Assembly (NCBI RefSeq): GCF_046546475.1
Contig: NZ_JBKGXS010000007.1
Span: 186,001 to 250,000, forward strand
Source: Pseudonocardia phyllosphaerae
Lineage (GTDB): Bacteria; Actinomycetota; Actinomycetes; Mycobacteriales; Pseudonocardiaceae
Length of the DNA: 64,000 nucleotides
Direction of reading: 5' to 3'
Shown piece after piece: positions 51,732-60,487 of this stretch. Each line of letters begins with the position of its first letter. The first letter of the stretch is position 1. The position numbers and the translations under genes were made by a program. The notes beneath the pieces are model-generated. The model saw only the letters and a list, made by a program, of their open reading frames with translations. It was not told where the DNA came from and ran no database searches.

Positions 51732-52946
51732 TCAGCCCAGCCGGGAGACGTCCACCGCGACCGTGGGCGGGACGGGCAGCACCGCCCACAGCACGGCCAG
51801 TCCGATCATCACCGCGACCACGACGGCGAGACCGCTCCGCCCGCGGGCCCAGCCCGCGCGGAACCGGACCGGGTCCTCGACGAGCACGGTCGACAGGGTG
51901 GCCGCCCCGATCGAGATCGCGCACACCGCGACCGTCCACAGTGGGTCTCCCGGGCCGCCCGGGAGCAGCACGATCACCGGCCAGTGCCACAGGTAGAGGG
52001 CGTAGGAGATCCGGCCCGCCACGGTCAGCGGCCGGACGGCGAGCAGGCGGGCCACCCACGACCGCGGTGCCTGCACACAGAGCGCGATCAGCAGAGCCGC
52101 CGCGACCGAGAACAGGCCGAGACCGCCGGTGAACAGCAGCGGCGCCCGTTCCCCGTCGACGAGCAGCAGCGCCGCCGCGATCCCGGCGGCAGCGGCCGCT
52201 GCCAACCCGCCGGGCCACCGTCCGGGGAGACGGGCGAGGAACGCCTGCACCGGGCCGGTGGCCGCGGCCGCGCCGACGAGCAGCGAGAACGCCCGGGTGT
52301 CGGTGCCGGTGTAGACCCGGGTCGGATCGATCGGGTCGGCCAGCACCGCCATCAGCACCACCGAGCCGAGCGACAGCAGCGCTGCGGCCAGGAGCACGCG
52401 GCTCCCGGCGGTCCGGTTCCCGCCGCGCGCGAGCAGCACCACCAGCAGCGGCCACGCGAGGTAGAACTGCTCCTCGACGGCCACGCTCCAGAGGTGCTCG
52501 AACAGCCGCTGCTGCCCGAACCGGTCCCAGTAGCTCGCCGACTCGGCGAGCAGGTGCCAGTTCTGCAGGTTCAGCAGGACCCACGGGCCGTCGGACAGGG
52601 TCGAGCGCGCCAGGTCCGGCGGGCCGAACAGGACGGTTCCCGCCCCGACGACGAGCAGCAGCACCGCCGTGGCCGGCAGCAGCCTGCGGGCCCGGCGGCC
52701 CCAGAACGCCCGCAACGACACGGTCCCGGTCGCGGCGACCTCCCGCAGCAGCAGATCGGTGATCAGGTAGCCGGACAGCGCGAAGAACAGGTCGACGCCC
52801 AGGAACCCGCCGGGCAGCAGGTCGACGTGGAACGCCAGCACACCCAGCACCGCGACACCGCGGAGCCCGTCCAGCGCCGCGGACCGGTTCGTGGCGGTCA
52901 CCGTCGGCACGGCGCCGGAATGCGTGGTTGCGGGCACGGGGACCAC
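51732..52946 (-). CDS. OafA-type membrane acyltransferase
   Basis: A 404-residue acyltransferase-3 protein with about ten transmembrane helices. The conserved RSAALDGLRGVAVLGVLAFHV opening and FFALSGYLIT follow, with the WSVAVEEQFYLAWPLL motif near residue 165. These proteins O-acylate surface polysaccharides, peptidoglycan or antibiotics. The SGNH domain often fused at the C-terminus is absent; a separate SGNH lipoprotein lies 2.7 kb away. The GTG at 52946 has GGAG seven bases upstream; GTG 52910 or TTG 52970 are alternatives. Confidence 0.85.
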   Translation of the reverse strand: MVPVPATTHSGAVPTVTATNRSAALDGLRGVAVLGVLAFHVDLLPGGFLGVDLFFALSGYLITDLLLREVAATGTVSLRAFWGRRARRLLPATAVLLLVVGAGTVLFGPPDLARSTLSDGPWVLLNLQNWHLLAESASYWDRFGQQRLFEHLWSVAVEEQFYLAWPLLVVLLARGGNRTAGSRVLLAAALLSLGSVVLMAVLADPIDPTRVYTGTDTRAFSLLVGAAAATGPVQAFLARLPGRWPGGLAAAAAAGIAAALLLVDGERAPLLFTGGLGLFSVAAALLIALCVQAPRSWVARLLAVRPLTVAGRISYALYLWHWPVIVLLPGGPGDPLWTVAVCAISIGAATLSTVLVEDPVRFRAGWARGRSGLAVVVAVMIGLAVLWAVLPVPPTVAVDVSRLG

Positions 52947-53090
52947 GGTGGCGCTCCGGTGCGGCCGCAAGGTCCCGATGCTGTCGCAGATCCGTCGCAG
53001 ATCGCCGGGGCCGCACCGGCACCCGGCCCGCGGGTCAGCTCACCGTGGACGCCGTCGGCTCGTCGGCGTCATCTCTCGTCGGGGGTCATC

Positions 53091-53471
53091 TCAGGACAGC
53101 ACCCGCAGCTGGAACGGGTAGCGGTAGGTCTCGTTGTTCGACGAGCGGATCGCTCCCTTGATGTGGCACCACAGGGAGACCACGAACAGGATGATCAGCA
53201 GCGGAGCACCGATGAGGGCCCCGACGACGGTGAAGATCAGCAGCCAGCTGATCAGGTAGAGCAGCCAGAACGACAGGTTGAAGTTGAACGCCCCGGCGGC
53301 AGCCTGGCGTGCGTACGGGTCGTCCTTCTTGATCAGGTAGACCAGCAGCGGACCGAGCAGGCTCAGGAACCCGGCACTCAGCACCGCGGCGATGGGCGCC
53401 GAGAGGTGGGCCAGGATCGCGGCGATGCGGCTGCTCTCGGAGTGCGGACCGGTGGCGTACGGATTCGACAT
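53091..53471 (-). CDS. DUF4870 membrane protein
   Basis: A 126-residue protein with three or four hydrophobic segments. The opening RIAAILAHLSAPIAAVLSAGFLSLLGPLLVYLIKKDD and the FNFNLSFWLLYLISWLLIFTVVG motif identify DUF4870 (Tic20-like). Function is unknown. A GAGGGGAAG site precedes the ATG. It stands alone, 145 bases from the acyltransferase gene. Confidence 0.88.
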   Translation of the reverse strand: MSNPYATGPHSESSRIAAILAHLSAPIAAVLSAGFLSLLGPLLVYLIKKDDPYARQAAAGAFNFNLSFWLLYLISWLLIFTVVGALIGAPLLIILFVVSLWCHIKGAIRSSNNETYRYPFQLRVLS

Positions 53472-53621
53472 CGAGCTTCCCCTCGTTCTGCTGCCACCAG
53501 CCTGCCAGCCGCGGCGCGGGGAGTGGGGGAAGCGGCGTCGGTGGGTGGCGGTGACGCGCAGGACTGCCGGAGCGCGCGCTCGAGAGGGTGTGTCCCGCGA
53601 GACCCGAACGCATTCACTCCG

Positions 53622-53627
53622 TAGGGT
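53622..53627 (+). promoter_or_regulatory. -10 element before small membrane protein gene
   Basis: TAGGGT lies 8 bases before the ATG at 53636. A GGTGAG between them could be a weak ribosome site. Confidence 0.4.
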
Positions 53628-53635
53628 GGTGAGCC

Positions 53636-53881
53636 ATGCGCCGGTTCCTCATCACCGTCGCGGTGCTGCTGGTGTTGTTCGCCATCATCACGGCCCCGCA
53701 GCAGAGCGCGGCGAGCGTGGGCCGCGTCGGCAACGGTCTCAGCTCGGCGGCCCACAGCGCCGGTGAGTTCGTCTTCACTCTGTTCGGCAGGTCGGGCAGC
53801 TCCGAACGGAGCCGCCCCACGACCACCCGGCAGGAGCCCACGACCACCTACGCGCCGGGCGACCGGTTCAACGAGAAGTAG
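53636..53881 (+). CDS. small exported or membrane-anchored hypothetical protein
   Basis: An 81-residue protein. Residues 4-21 (FLITVAVLLVLFAIITAP) form a signal or anchor segment. A short amphipathic region follows (VGNGLSSAAHSAGEFVFTLFG), then a Thr/Pro/Arg-rich tail. No family was recognised. It overlaps the 3' end of the convergent CDF transporter by 14 bases. Confidence 0.6.
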   Translation: MRRFLITVAVLLVLFAIITAPQQSAASVGRVGNGLSSAAHSAGEFVFTLFGRSGSSERSRPTTTRQEPTTTYAPGDRFNEK

Positions 53882-54959
53882 CCGTTCCGCACGCCGGCGC
53901 CGGCCGCCGGGAGCGATGGTGCTGCAGTCCCTCGTGATGCGCGACGCCGTCGGGTCCGGCCGGGCTGACGTGCACCGTCGCCTCGGTCAGCTTCGCGACC
54001 GCGTGCAGCAGCGCGTGGTGGGCGTCGGTGGCGATCGCGTGCGCGGCGGTGACCGACAGGGCGGGATCGACGGTCAGGCCGGTCTCGGCGTGCAGCCGGT
54101 GCCCGATCCAGCGCAGCTGCACCTTCTCGACGCCGAGCACGCCCGGCACGTCGCGCAGCGCGACCTCGGCCGTCGCGACCAGCGCCGGGTCGACGGCGTC
54201 CATCAGGCGGCGGTAGACGTCGACCAGCGCGCTGCGCAGCACGACCAGGATCGCGACGGTGATCAGCAGTCCGATGATCGGGTCCGCGAGCGGGAAGCCG
54301 GCCAGGACGCCCAGCGCACCGGCGACGACCGCGAGCGAGGTGAACCCGTCGGTGCGGGCGTGCAGACCGTCGGCGACGAGTGCGGCCGAGCCGATGCGCC
54401 GCCCGACGCGGATCCGGTAGACCGCGACGATCTCGTTGCCGACGAAGCCGATCACGCCCGCGGCGATCAGGACGCCGACGTGCTGCACCGGCTCGGGCGC
54501 GAACAGCCGCCGCACCGACTCGTAGCCGGCGACCACCGCCGACAGCGCGATCATCGTGACGACGAAGACGCCCGCCAGGTCCTCCGCGCGGCCGTAGCCG
54601 TAGGTGTAACGCCGCGACGGTGCGCGCCCGGCGAGCACGAACGCGATCCACAGCGGCACCGCGGTCAGCGCGTCGGAGAAGTTGTGGATCGTGTCGGCCA
54701 GCAGTGCGACCGAGCCGGTGACCAGCAGGACCGCCACCTGCAGTGCCGTCGTCGCCAGCAGGATCACCAGGCTGATCTTGACGGCCCGGATGCCGTCGGC
54801 GTGAGACTCCAGCTCGTCGTCGACCGAGTCTGCGGCGTCGTGGCTGTGCGGCCGGAACAGCGACCCGACGAATCCGCGGAGCCCGTGCGAGTGGCCGTGT
54901 CCATGCCCGTGGCCGTGCTCGTGGTGACCGTGATCCGCGTGCGGCGTCGTGTGCTCCAC
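53868..54959 (-). CDS. cation diffusion facilitator (CDF) metal exporter
   Basis: A 363-residue transporter. The N-terminus has a His-rich tract (residues 2-30, alternating His-Gly) likely to bind Zn2+ or similar ions. Six transmembrane helices follow, with the ALLADTIHNFSDAL metal site (HxxxD) and LVADGLHARTDGFTS. A cytoplasmic C-terminal domain with histidines completes it. It exports Zn2+/Co2+/Ni2+ by proton antiport. It is divergent from an ArsR repressor only 38 bases away, which probably controls it. The GTG at 54959 starts directly at the His-rich tract. Confidence 0.92.
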   Translation of the reverse strand: MEHTTPHADHGHHEHGHGHGHGHSHGLRGFVGSLFRPHSHDAADSVDDELESHADGIRAVKISLVILLATTALQVAVLLVTGSVALLADTIHNFSDALTAVPLWIAFVLAGRAPSRRYTYGYGRAEDLAGVFVVTMIALSAVVAGYESVRRLFAPEPVQHVGVLIAAGVIGFVGNEIVAVYRIRVGRRIGSAALVADGLHARTDGFTSLAVVAGALGVLAGFPLADPIIGLLITVAILVVLRSALVDVYRRLMDAVDPALVATAEVALRDVPGVLGVEKVQLRWIGHRLHAETGLTVDPALSVTAAHAIATDAHHALLHAVAKLTEATVHVSPAGPDGVAHHEGLQHHRSRRPAPACGTATSR

Positions 54960-54983
54960 GGTTGCCAGGATGAGCAGGTCACG

Positions 54984-55018
54984 GCCATCATGCAACCATG
55001 CGCGCGCACGATGATATG
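54984..55018. promoter_or_regulatory. putative ArsR operator overlapping the arsR start
   Basis: GCCATCAT (54984-54991) and ATGATATGGC (55009-55018) form an interrupted inverted repeat across the very short divergent interval and the first arsR codons. ArsR/SmtB operators are AT-rich dyads of this size. Binding is inferred. Confidence 0.45.
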
Positions 55019-55363
55019 GCTGCTGCCGATGCCTTGCGGGAGCCGGTGTCGGGCGATGAGACCGCCCGTGCGGCCGACGTCCTGCGGAACCTCGCCGATC
55101 CGACCCGCCTGCATCTGCTGCGGCTCCTCGCGACGGCCCCACAGGACGTGAGCGAGCTCACCGACCAGGTGGACGCCTCGCGGTCGTCGGTGTCGCAGCA
55201 CCTCGGGCGGCTGCGGCACTCCGGGCTGGTCGCGGCCGACCGCGTCGGGCGCCGGATGCTCTACCGGCTCACCAGCGACCACCTCGCCGCTCTGGTCGCC
55301 GAGGCGTACCAGTTCGCGGCGCACGACCTGCACGGCATTCCGCATCACCGGGGTGGCGGCTGA
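54998..55363 (+). CDS. ArsR/SmtB-family metalloregulator
   Basis: A 121-residue repressor. The DNA-binding segment is VDASRSSVSQHLGRLRHSGLVAADRVGRRMLY. The alpha-5 site of zinc sensors (Asp-x-His-x10-His-x2-His/Glu) is only partly present: Ser93-x-His95, Phe106 and His109. His112, His116 and His117 follow in a C-terminal extension. The metal site may therefore differ from SmtB, perhaps of the NmtR/KmtR type. It probably represses the divergent CDF gene. An ATG at 55016 is an alternative start. Confidence 0.87.
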   Translation: MRAHDDMAAADALREPVSGDETARAADVLRNLADPTRLHLLRLLATAPQDVSELTDQVDASRSSVSQHLGRLRHSGLVAADRVGRRMLYRLTSDHLAALVAEAYQFAAHDLHGIPHHRGGG

Positions 55364-55569
55364 CGGCAGCCGTACCCGGCGCTGGCGGGGCGGATTCCTG
55401 GCTGATGCAGGCAGGTGGCGAATCCGACCGGGTGAACAGGCGCGGTGCAGGGCTGAGTGGTACAGCAGAGCTGTCGGCAGCCCCGGAAACAGCTCTCATG
55501 TACCCCTCGGCGACGGGCTCCGTAGTTCCACGGGTGAGACGCCGCGGCGACGACCGGGACGGTGGGGGC
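55364..55569 (+). other. intergenic region with two hairpins
   Basis: Two stems are visible: CGGATTC (55391-55397) with GAATCCG (55420-55426), and AGAGCTGT (55467-55474) with ACAGCTCT (55489-55496). The region lies between arsR and a membrane protein gene on the same strand. No known riboswitch was recognised. Confidence 0.5.
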
Positions 55570-55986
55570 ATGAGCGGACAACGGCTCGTACGGGGACTCG
55601 TCCCACGGTTGGGCGCGGCCGCCGTGCTCGCGCTGGCGACGGCGTCGTGCTGGTGGGTCTGGATGGCCTGGGACCACGACTACCGGATCGACCCGGTGAC
55701 GGGGGAGGCCGTCGGGCCCTACGAGGCCTGGCAGGTGATCGGCTGCGGCGTGTGCCTGGTCGCGGTGTGCGTCGTGGCGACGCTGCGGCTGCCGGTGTGG
55801 ATCGTCGTGCTGGTCATGCCGATCGCGTTCATGTGGGCGTGGGCTGCGACGGCGGCGAGCACGGACAGCACCGGGTTGTGGCTGGTCGGAGCGTTCATGA
55901 TGCTCGCCGGCGGGGTGCCCCTGGTGGCGCTGGTCAGCTCGTTGACGCACCTGGTGCGTCCCCGCGAACGCACCGGCCGGGTCTAA
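55570..55986 (+). CDS. hypothetical membrane protein, four transmembrane segments
   Basis: A 138-residue protein with hydrophobic segments at about 15-33, 53-70, 75-96 and 102-124. The first loop (WDHDYRIDPVTGEAVGPYEAWQ) is polar and probably external. A Cys pair is near CGVCLVAVC. The family was not recognised. The ATG at 55570 follows GGTGGGGG; an ATG at 55498 would add an Arg-rich leader. It ends overlapping the convergent TetR gene by four bases. Confidence 0.65.
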   Translation: MSGQRLVRGLVPRLGAAAVLALATASCWWVWMAWDHDYRIDPVTGEAVGPYEAWQVIGCGVCLVAVCVVATLRLPVWIVVLVMPIAFMWAWAATAASTDSTGLWLVGAFMMLAGGVPLVALVSSLTHLVRPRERTGRV

Positions 55987-56591
55987 CGCTCCGCCCGCTC
56001 CACCGCGGCCCGCGCGTCGTCCACCGGCACCCCGAGTGTCAGCAGGTGCCCGAGCGCGACGTCGTGCTCGTCGCCGTCCCACGTCCCCGCCTGCGCGGCG
56101 TGCAGGTAGGCCGCGGCACCGCTGTGCAACACCTCGGTGAGCGTCGCCGCGTCGGCGTGCCGGGTGAACACGCAGGCGCGCTGCCCGTGGTCGATCAGGC
56201 GGGTGAGCAGGCGGGCGTAGGGCGCCATGGCGGCGCGGATCTCGTCGTCGGCGGTCTGGCGGGCGAGGACGATCAGCGCGCCGTAGCGCCGGGAGACGCT
56301 CCAGGTCCGCAGCACCTTCGCGGCCAGCTCGGCGGCCGGATCCACCGGCTCCGGGTCGACCGGGCCGGTTCGTTCCAGGAACTCCGCCGTCGCCGCGCGC
56401 ACCAGCTCGACGACGAGTGCCTGCCGGCTGGGGAAGTGCCCGTAGACGGTGCGGCGGACGACACCGGCGCGGGCGGCGACGTCGTCGAGGGAGGCCTCCG
56501 GGTCCCCGCGCAGCACGTCCTGGGCCGCGTCGAGGATCGAGCGCCGGTTCCGCTCGCGGGCCGGGAGCCGTTCGGCCGCTGCTTTCTCCAT
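55983..56591 (-). CDS. TetR-family regulator of the P450 gene
   Basis: A 202-residue regulator. The helix-turn-helix is ASLDDVAARAGVVRRTVYGHFPSRQALV (about 35-62), followed by a helical ligand domain. The ATG at 56591 is the first start close to the conserved region. It is divergent from a cytochrome P450 gene, with a 17-base operator-like palindrome between them. It probably represses the P450 and responds to its substrate. Confidence 0.88.
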   Translation of the reverse strand: MEKAAAERLPARERNRRSILDAAQDVLRGDPEASLDDVAARAGVVRRTVYGHFPSRQALVVELVRAATAEFLERTGPVDPEPVDPAAELAAKVLRTWSVSRRYGALIVLARQTADDEIRAAMAPYARLLTRLIDHGQRACVFTRHADAATLTEVLHSGAAAYLHAAQAGTWDGDEHDVALGHLLTLGVPVDDARAAVERAER

Positions 56592-56601
56592 GGGTGCATT
56601 T

Positions 56602-56618
56602 TTGCACAGACTGTGTAA
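56602..56618. promoter_or_regulatory. TetR operator candidate between tetR and P450
   Basis: TTGCACAG-A-CTGTGTAA is a palindrome with one mismatch in eight paired positions. It lies in the 58-base divergent interval. Confidence 0.6.
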
Positions 56619-56649
56619 GTCTTGGGGGACCCGAACGGACGGAGCAACG

Positions 56650-57867
<1,218 letters not shown>

Positions 57868-57872
57868 TCATC

Positions 57873-59129
57873 ATGGCGGCACCGGGGCGCGCACGGCAGG
57901 AACGGATCTACTCCGAGGGCGTCTCCGGTGGCCGCCCGCGCGTCCCCACCGGCCCCGACGAGCTGGAGCGCCGCGCCCGGCGCGCCATGTCCCGCCGCGC
58001 CGACGCCTACGTGGCCGGCGGCGCAGGCGCCGGGACGACGATGCGCGCCAACCGCGCCGCGTTCGCCCGCCGCGAGATCGTGCCGCGGATGCTGCGTGAC
58101 GTCGGCGAGCGCGACCTGTCGGTCGAGCTGTTCGGCCGGCGCATCCCCGCCCCGCTGCTGACCGCCCCGATCGGCGCGCTGGACCTGGTCCGGCGTGGCG
58201 CGGACGTCGCGATCGCCCGCGCCTGCGCGGCGACCGGCGTCCCGATGGTGATCTCCAACCAGGCAGGGGCGCCGGTGGAGGAGATCGCCGCCGCGGCCGG
58301 GACGAGCTGGTTCCAGCTCTACTGGTCGACCTCCGACGAGCTGGTCGACAGCTTCCTGGCCCGCGCCGAGGCGTCCGGGTGCGAGGCGGTCGTGGTCACC
58401 GTCGACACCTCGATGCTCGGCTGGCGCCCGCAGGACCTGGACCTGGGGCACCTGCCGTTCGCCCGCGGGATCGGGATCGCGCAGTACACCTCGGACCCGG
58501 TGTTCCGCCGCCTCGCCGAGCAGAGCCTCGACGCGCCGGCGCAGGGCCCGGCGCCGAAGGTCACCCCGCAGGCGGTGCGGACGTTCCTCGAGATCAGCCG
58601 CAACGCACCCGGCTCGTTCCTGGCCAACCTGCGCTCACCGCTGCCGCGGGCCGCGGTGCAGACGTTCCTGCGGGTGTACTCGCGACCGCACCTGACCTGG
58701 GACGACCTGGCGACGCTGCGGTCGCGGACCCGGCTGCCGGTCGTCGTGAAGGGGGTCCTGCACCCCGACGACGCGCGCCGCGCCCTCGATTCCGGCGCCG
58801 ACGGCGTCGTCGTGTCCAACCACGGCGGGCGTCAGGTCGACCACGCGGTCGCCTCGCTGGACGCGTTGCCCGCCGTGGTCGACGCGGTGGCCGATCGTGC
58901 TCCGGTGCTGCTCGACTCCGGCGTGCGGACCGGCGCCGACGTCGCCACCGCCGTCCGGCTCGGTGCCCGTGCGGTGCTGCTCGGCCGCCCGGTGGCCCAC
59001 GGCCTCGCGCTCGACGGCGCCCGCGGCGTCGCCCGCGTGATCGAGAACGTGCTCGCCGAGCTGGATCTGGTGTGCGGCCTGTCCGGGGCGACGACGCCGT
59101 CGGGGATCGAGCTGCGGGAGCGCCCATGA
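57873..59129 (+). CDS. FMN-dependent alpha-hydroxy-acid dehydrogenase (LldD/glycolate oxidase family)
   Basis: A 418-residue (beta/alpha)8 flavoenzyme. The LTAPIGALDLV region, WFQLYWS, VVTVDTSMLGWR, VVKGVLHPDDARRALDSGADG and the catalytic-His block VVSNHGGRQVDHAVASLDALP are present. VLLDSGVRTGADV closes the FMN site. Substrates in the family include L-lactate, glycolate, mandelate and longer 2-hydroxy acids. It begins six bases after the P450 stop and probably works with it. Confidence 0.92.
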   Translation: MAAPGRARQERIYSEGVSGGRPRVPTGPDELERRARRAMSRRADAYVAGGAGAGTTMRANRAAFARREIVPRMLRDVGERDLSVELFGRRIPAPLLTAPIGALDLVRRGADVAIARACAATGVPMVISNQAGAPVEEIAAAAGTSWFQLYWSTSDELVDSFLARAEASGCEAVVVTVDTSMLGWRPQDLDLGHLPFARGIGIAQYTSDPVFRRLAEQSLDAPAQGPAPKVTPQAVRTFLEISRNAPGSFLANLRSPLPRAAVQTFLRVYSRPHLTWDDLATLRSRTRLPVVVKGVLHPDDARRALDSGADGVVVSNHGGRQVDHAVASLDALPAVVDAVADRAPVLLDSGVRTGADVATAVRLGARAVLLGRPVAHGLALDGARGVARVIENVLAELDLVCGLSGATTPSGIELRERP

Positions 59130-59377
59130 ACCGGCCGCGCGGGACGGGCCCTCCTTGCGGGGCAACCGGTCCTGGTGACCTGGGCGCTGTACGCCGGTGG
59201 GTTGGTCGCGCGTCGGTGAGCGGTCCTGGAACCGGGACGACCGAGCACGAACCGGGCGAAAATCCGGGCCGTACGGCGACGCGCCGAGGAATCTGGTGGA
59301 GCGGCGCACACCTGCGTGGTGGAAGCCGCTAGGGTCCGTGGTGCTAGATATTCGGCAATACGCGAGGAGACATCCGG
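59130..59377 (+). other. cspA upstream region
   Basis: A 248-base stretch with no convincing gene. TAGGGT at 59330-59335 and the AT-rich TAGATATT around 59345-59352 are candidate promoter elements, leaving a short untranslated leader before cspA. Cold-shock genes often have structured leaders, but none stands out. Confidence 0.4.
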
Positions 59378-59581
59378 ATGCCACAGGGAACCGTCAAGTG
59401 GTTCAACGCGGAGAAGGGGTACGGGTTCATCACGCCGGACGGAGGCGGGCAGGACCTGTTCGTCCACTTCAGCGCGATCCAGACCTCCGGATACCGCAGC
59501 CTCGACGAGGGTCAGGCCGTGACCTTCGAGGTCACGCAGGGTCAGAAGGGTCCGCAGGCCGACCAGGTCGTGCCCTCCTGA
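59378..59581 (+). CDS. cspA: cold-shock protein CspA family
   Basis: A 67-residue OB-fold RNA chaperone. RNP1 is KGYGFIT and RNP2 is LFVHFSAI, with VKWFNAEKG at the start. The ATG is preceded by GAGGAG. Such proteins bind single-stranded RNA and prevent secondary structures. The gene is monocistronic with a strong terminator. Confidence 0.97.
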   Translation: MPQGTVKWFNAEKGYGFITPDGGGQDLFVHFSAIQTSGYRSLDEGQAVTFEVTQGQKGPQADQVVPS

Positions 59582-59602
59582 CCGGTTAGAACCGGCAGAC
59601 GA

Positions 59603-59639
59603 GCGAAGGCCCGGGGTGCAGCGCACCCCGGGCCTTCGC
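59603..59639 (+). terminator. terminator of cspA
   Basis: A perfect 17-bp stem (59603-59619 with 59623-59639) closes a 3-base AGC loop. It lies between cspA and the convergent TetR gene and could serve both. Confidence 0.9.
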
Positions 59640-59659
59640 CGTGTTCGGACAGTTTCTCT

Positions 59660-60310
59660 CTAGGACGCCAGCCGGCTCTCCAGCCCCGCGATCAGGATCT
59701 CGACGCGGCGCAGCGTCCAGCTCCGCGGCGGGTCGTCGACCTGGTCGCGGAACACCGCACGCACCTGGGGTGCGAACGGCTGCATCGAGTCGACGATCTG
59801 CGGGGCGCGGTGCAGGTCCCCGGCGCCACGGCCGGGTGCGGCGGTCAGCCACGGGCCCAGTCCGGTGTGCAACGCCGAGCCGGCCGCCAGAACGGCGTCC
59901 TCGGCGCTGAACCCGGCGGCCAGCAGGCTGTCGATCAGTTCGCGGTACACGGTCATCAGCGTCTCCGGCACCTCGGGAAGGCGCACGAGCACGCCCGCCA
60001 TCCCGGGATGGGCCGCCATCACGTCGAAGGTCGCCGCCGTCACCGCCAGCAGCTCCTCCTGCCACCGTCCGCCGCCGAGCGTCGGGAAGGCGTCACGGGG
60101 CAACAACTCGTTCGCCAGCGCGGCCTGGAGTGCCTCCAGGCTCGGGAAGTGGCGGTAGAACGTGGAGTACTTGACGCCGACCCTGGCCGTCACGGCACCG
60201 ACGGTGAGATCGGAGAAGCCGAGCTCGCGTGCGGCGGCCAGCAGGGTCGCCCGGTCGGTGAGTGGTGGACGGCCGGTGCGCCTCGCCGGTCTGCTCTCGG
60301 TCTCGGTCAC
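59660..60310 (-). CDS. TetR-family transcriptional regulator
   Basis: A 216-residue regulator. After an Arg/Pro-rich leader (RPARRTGRPPLTDRATLL) the helix-turn-helix reads FSDLTVGAVTARVGVKYSTFYRHFPS. The C-terminal ligand domain ends VEILIAGLESRLAS. The GTG at 60310 is preferred because TAGTAT lies 7 bases upstream and a perfect 16-base palindrome sits behind it, pointing to autoregulation; an ATG at 60319 is possible. The target gene is unknown. Confidence 0.83.
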   Translation of the reverse strand: MTETESRPARRTGRPPLTDRATLLAAARELGFSDLTVGAVTARVGVKYSTFYRHFPSLEALQAALANELLPRDAFPTLGGGRWQEELLAVTAATFDVMAAHPGMAGVLVRLPEVPETLMTVYRELIDSLLAAGFSAEDAVLAAGSALHTGLGPWLTAAPGRGAGDLHRAPQIVDSMQPFAPQVRAVFRDQVDDPPRSWTLRRVEILIAGLESRLAS

Positions 60311-60317
60311 GCCCCGC

Positions 60318-60342
60318 ATACTACTGCCCGTTCGCGAACGGG
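60318..60342 (-). promoter_or_regulatory. TetR promoter with perfect palindromic operator
   Basis: On the minus strand, -10 TAGTAT (60323-60318) is directly preceded by the perfect 16-base palindrome CCCGTTCGCGAACGGG (60327-60342). A TetR dimer bound there would cover the promoter. Confidence 0.65.
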
Positions 60343-60487
60343 TGATCAGGTAGTCGCCCTCTCGCTGACGACTAGTGGTGACCTGCACCATCTCTGATCC
60401 GTCAGCACTCCCGGTAGAGGGCGAGAGGGGCTCTCATGGCCTCGCACGGCGGCATGTTCGTTACCGAGAGTGACACAGCGAGAAGAG

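Noticed and set aside
59126..59332. Small gene overlapping the end of the FMN oxidase gene
   Set aside because: A start/stop overlap exists, but codon usage lacks GC3 bias and no domain is present.
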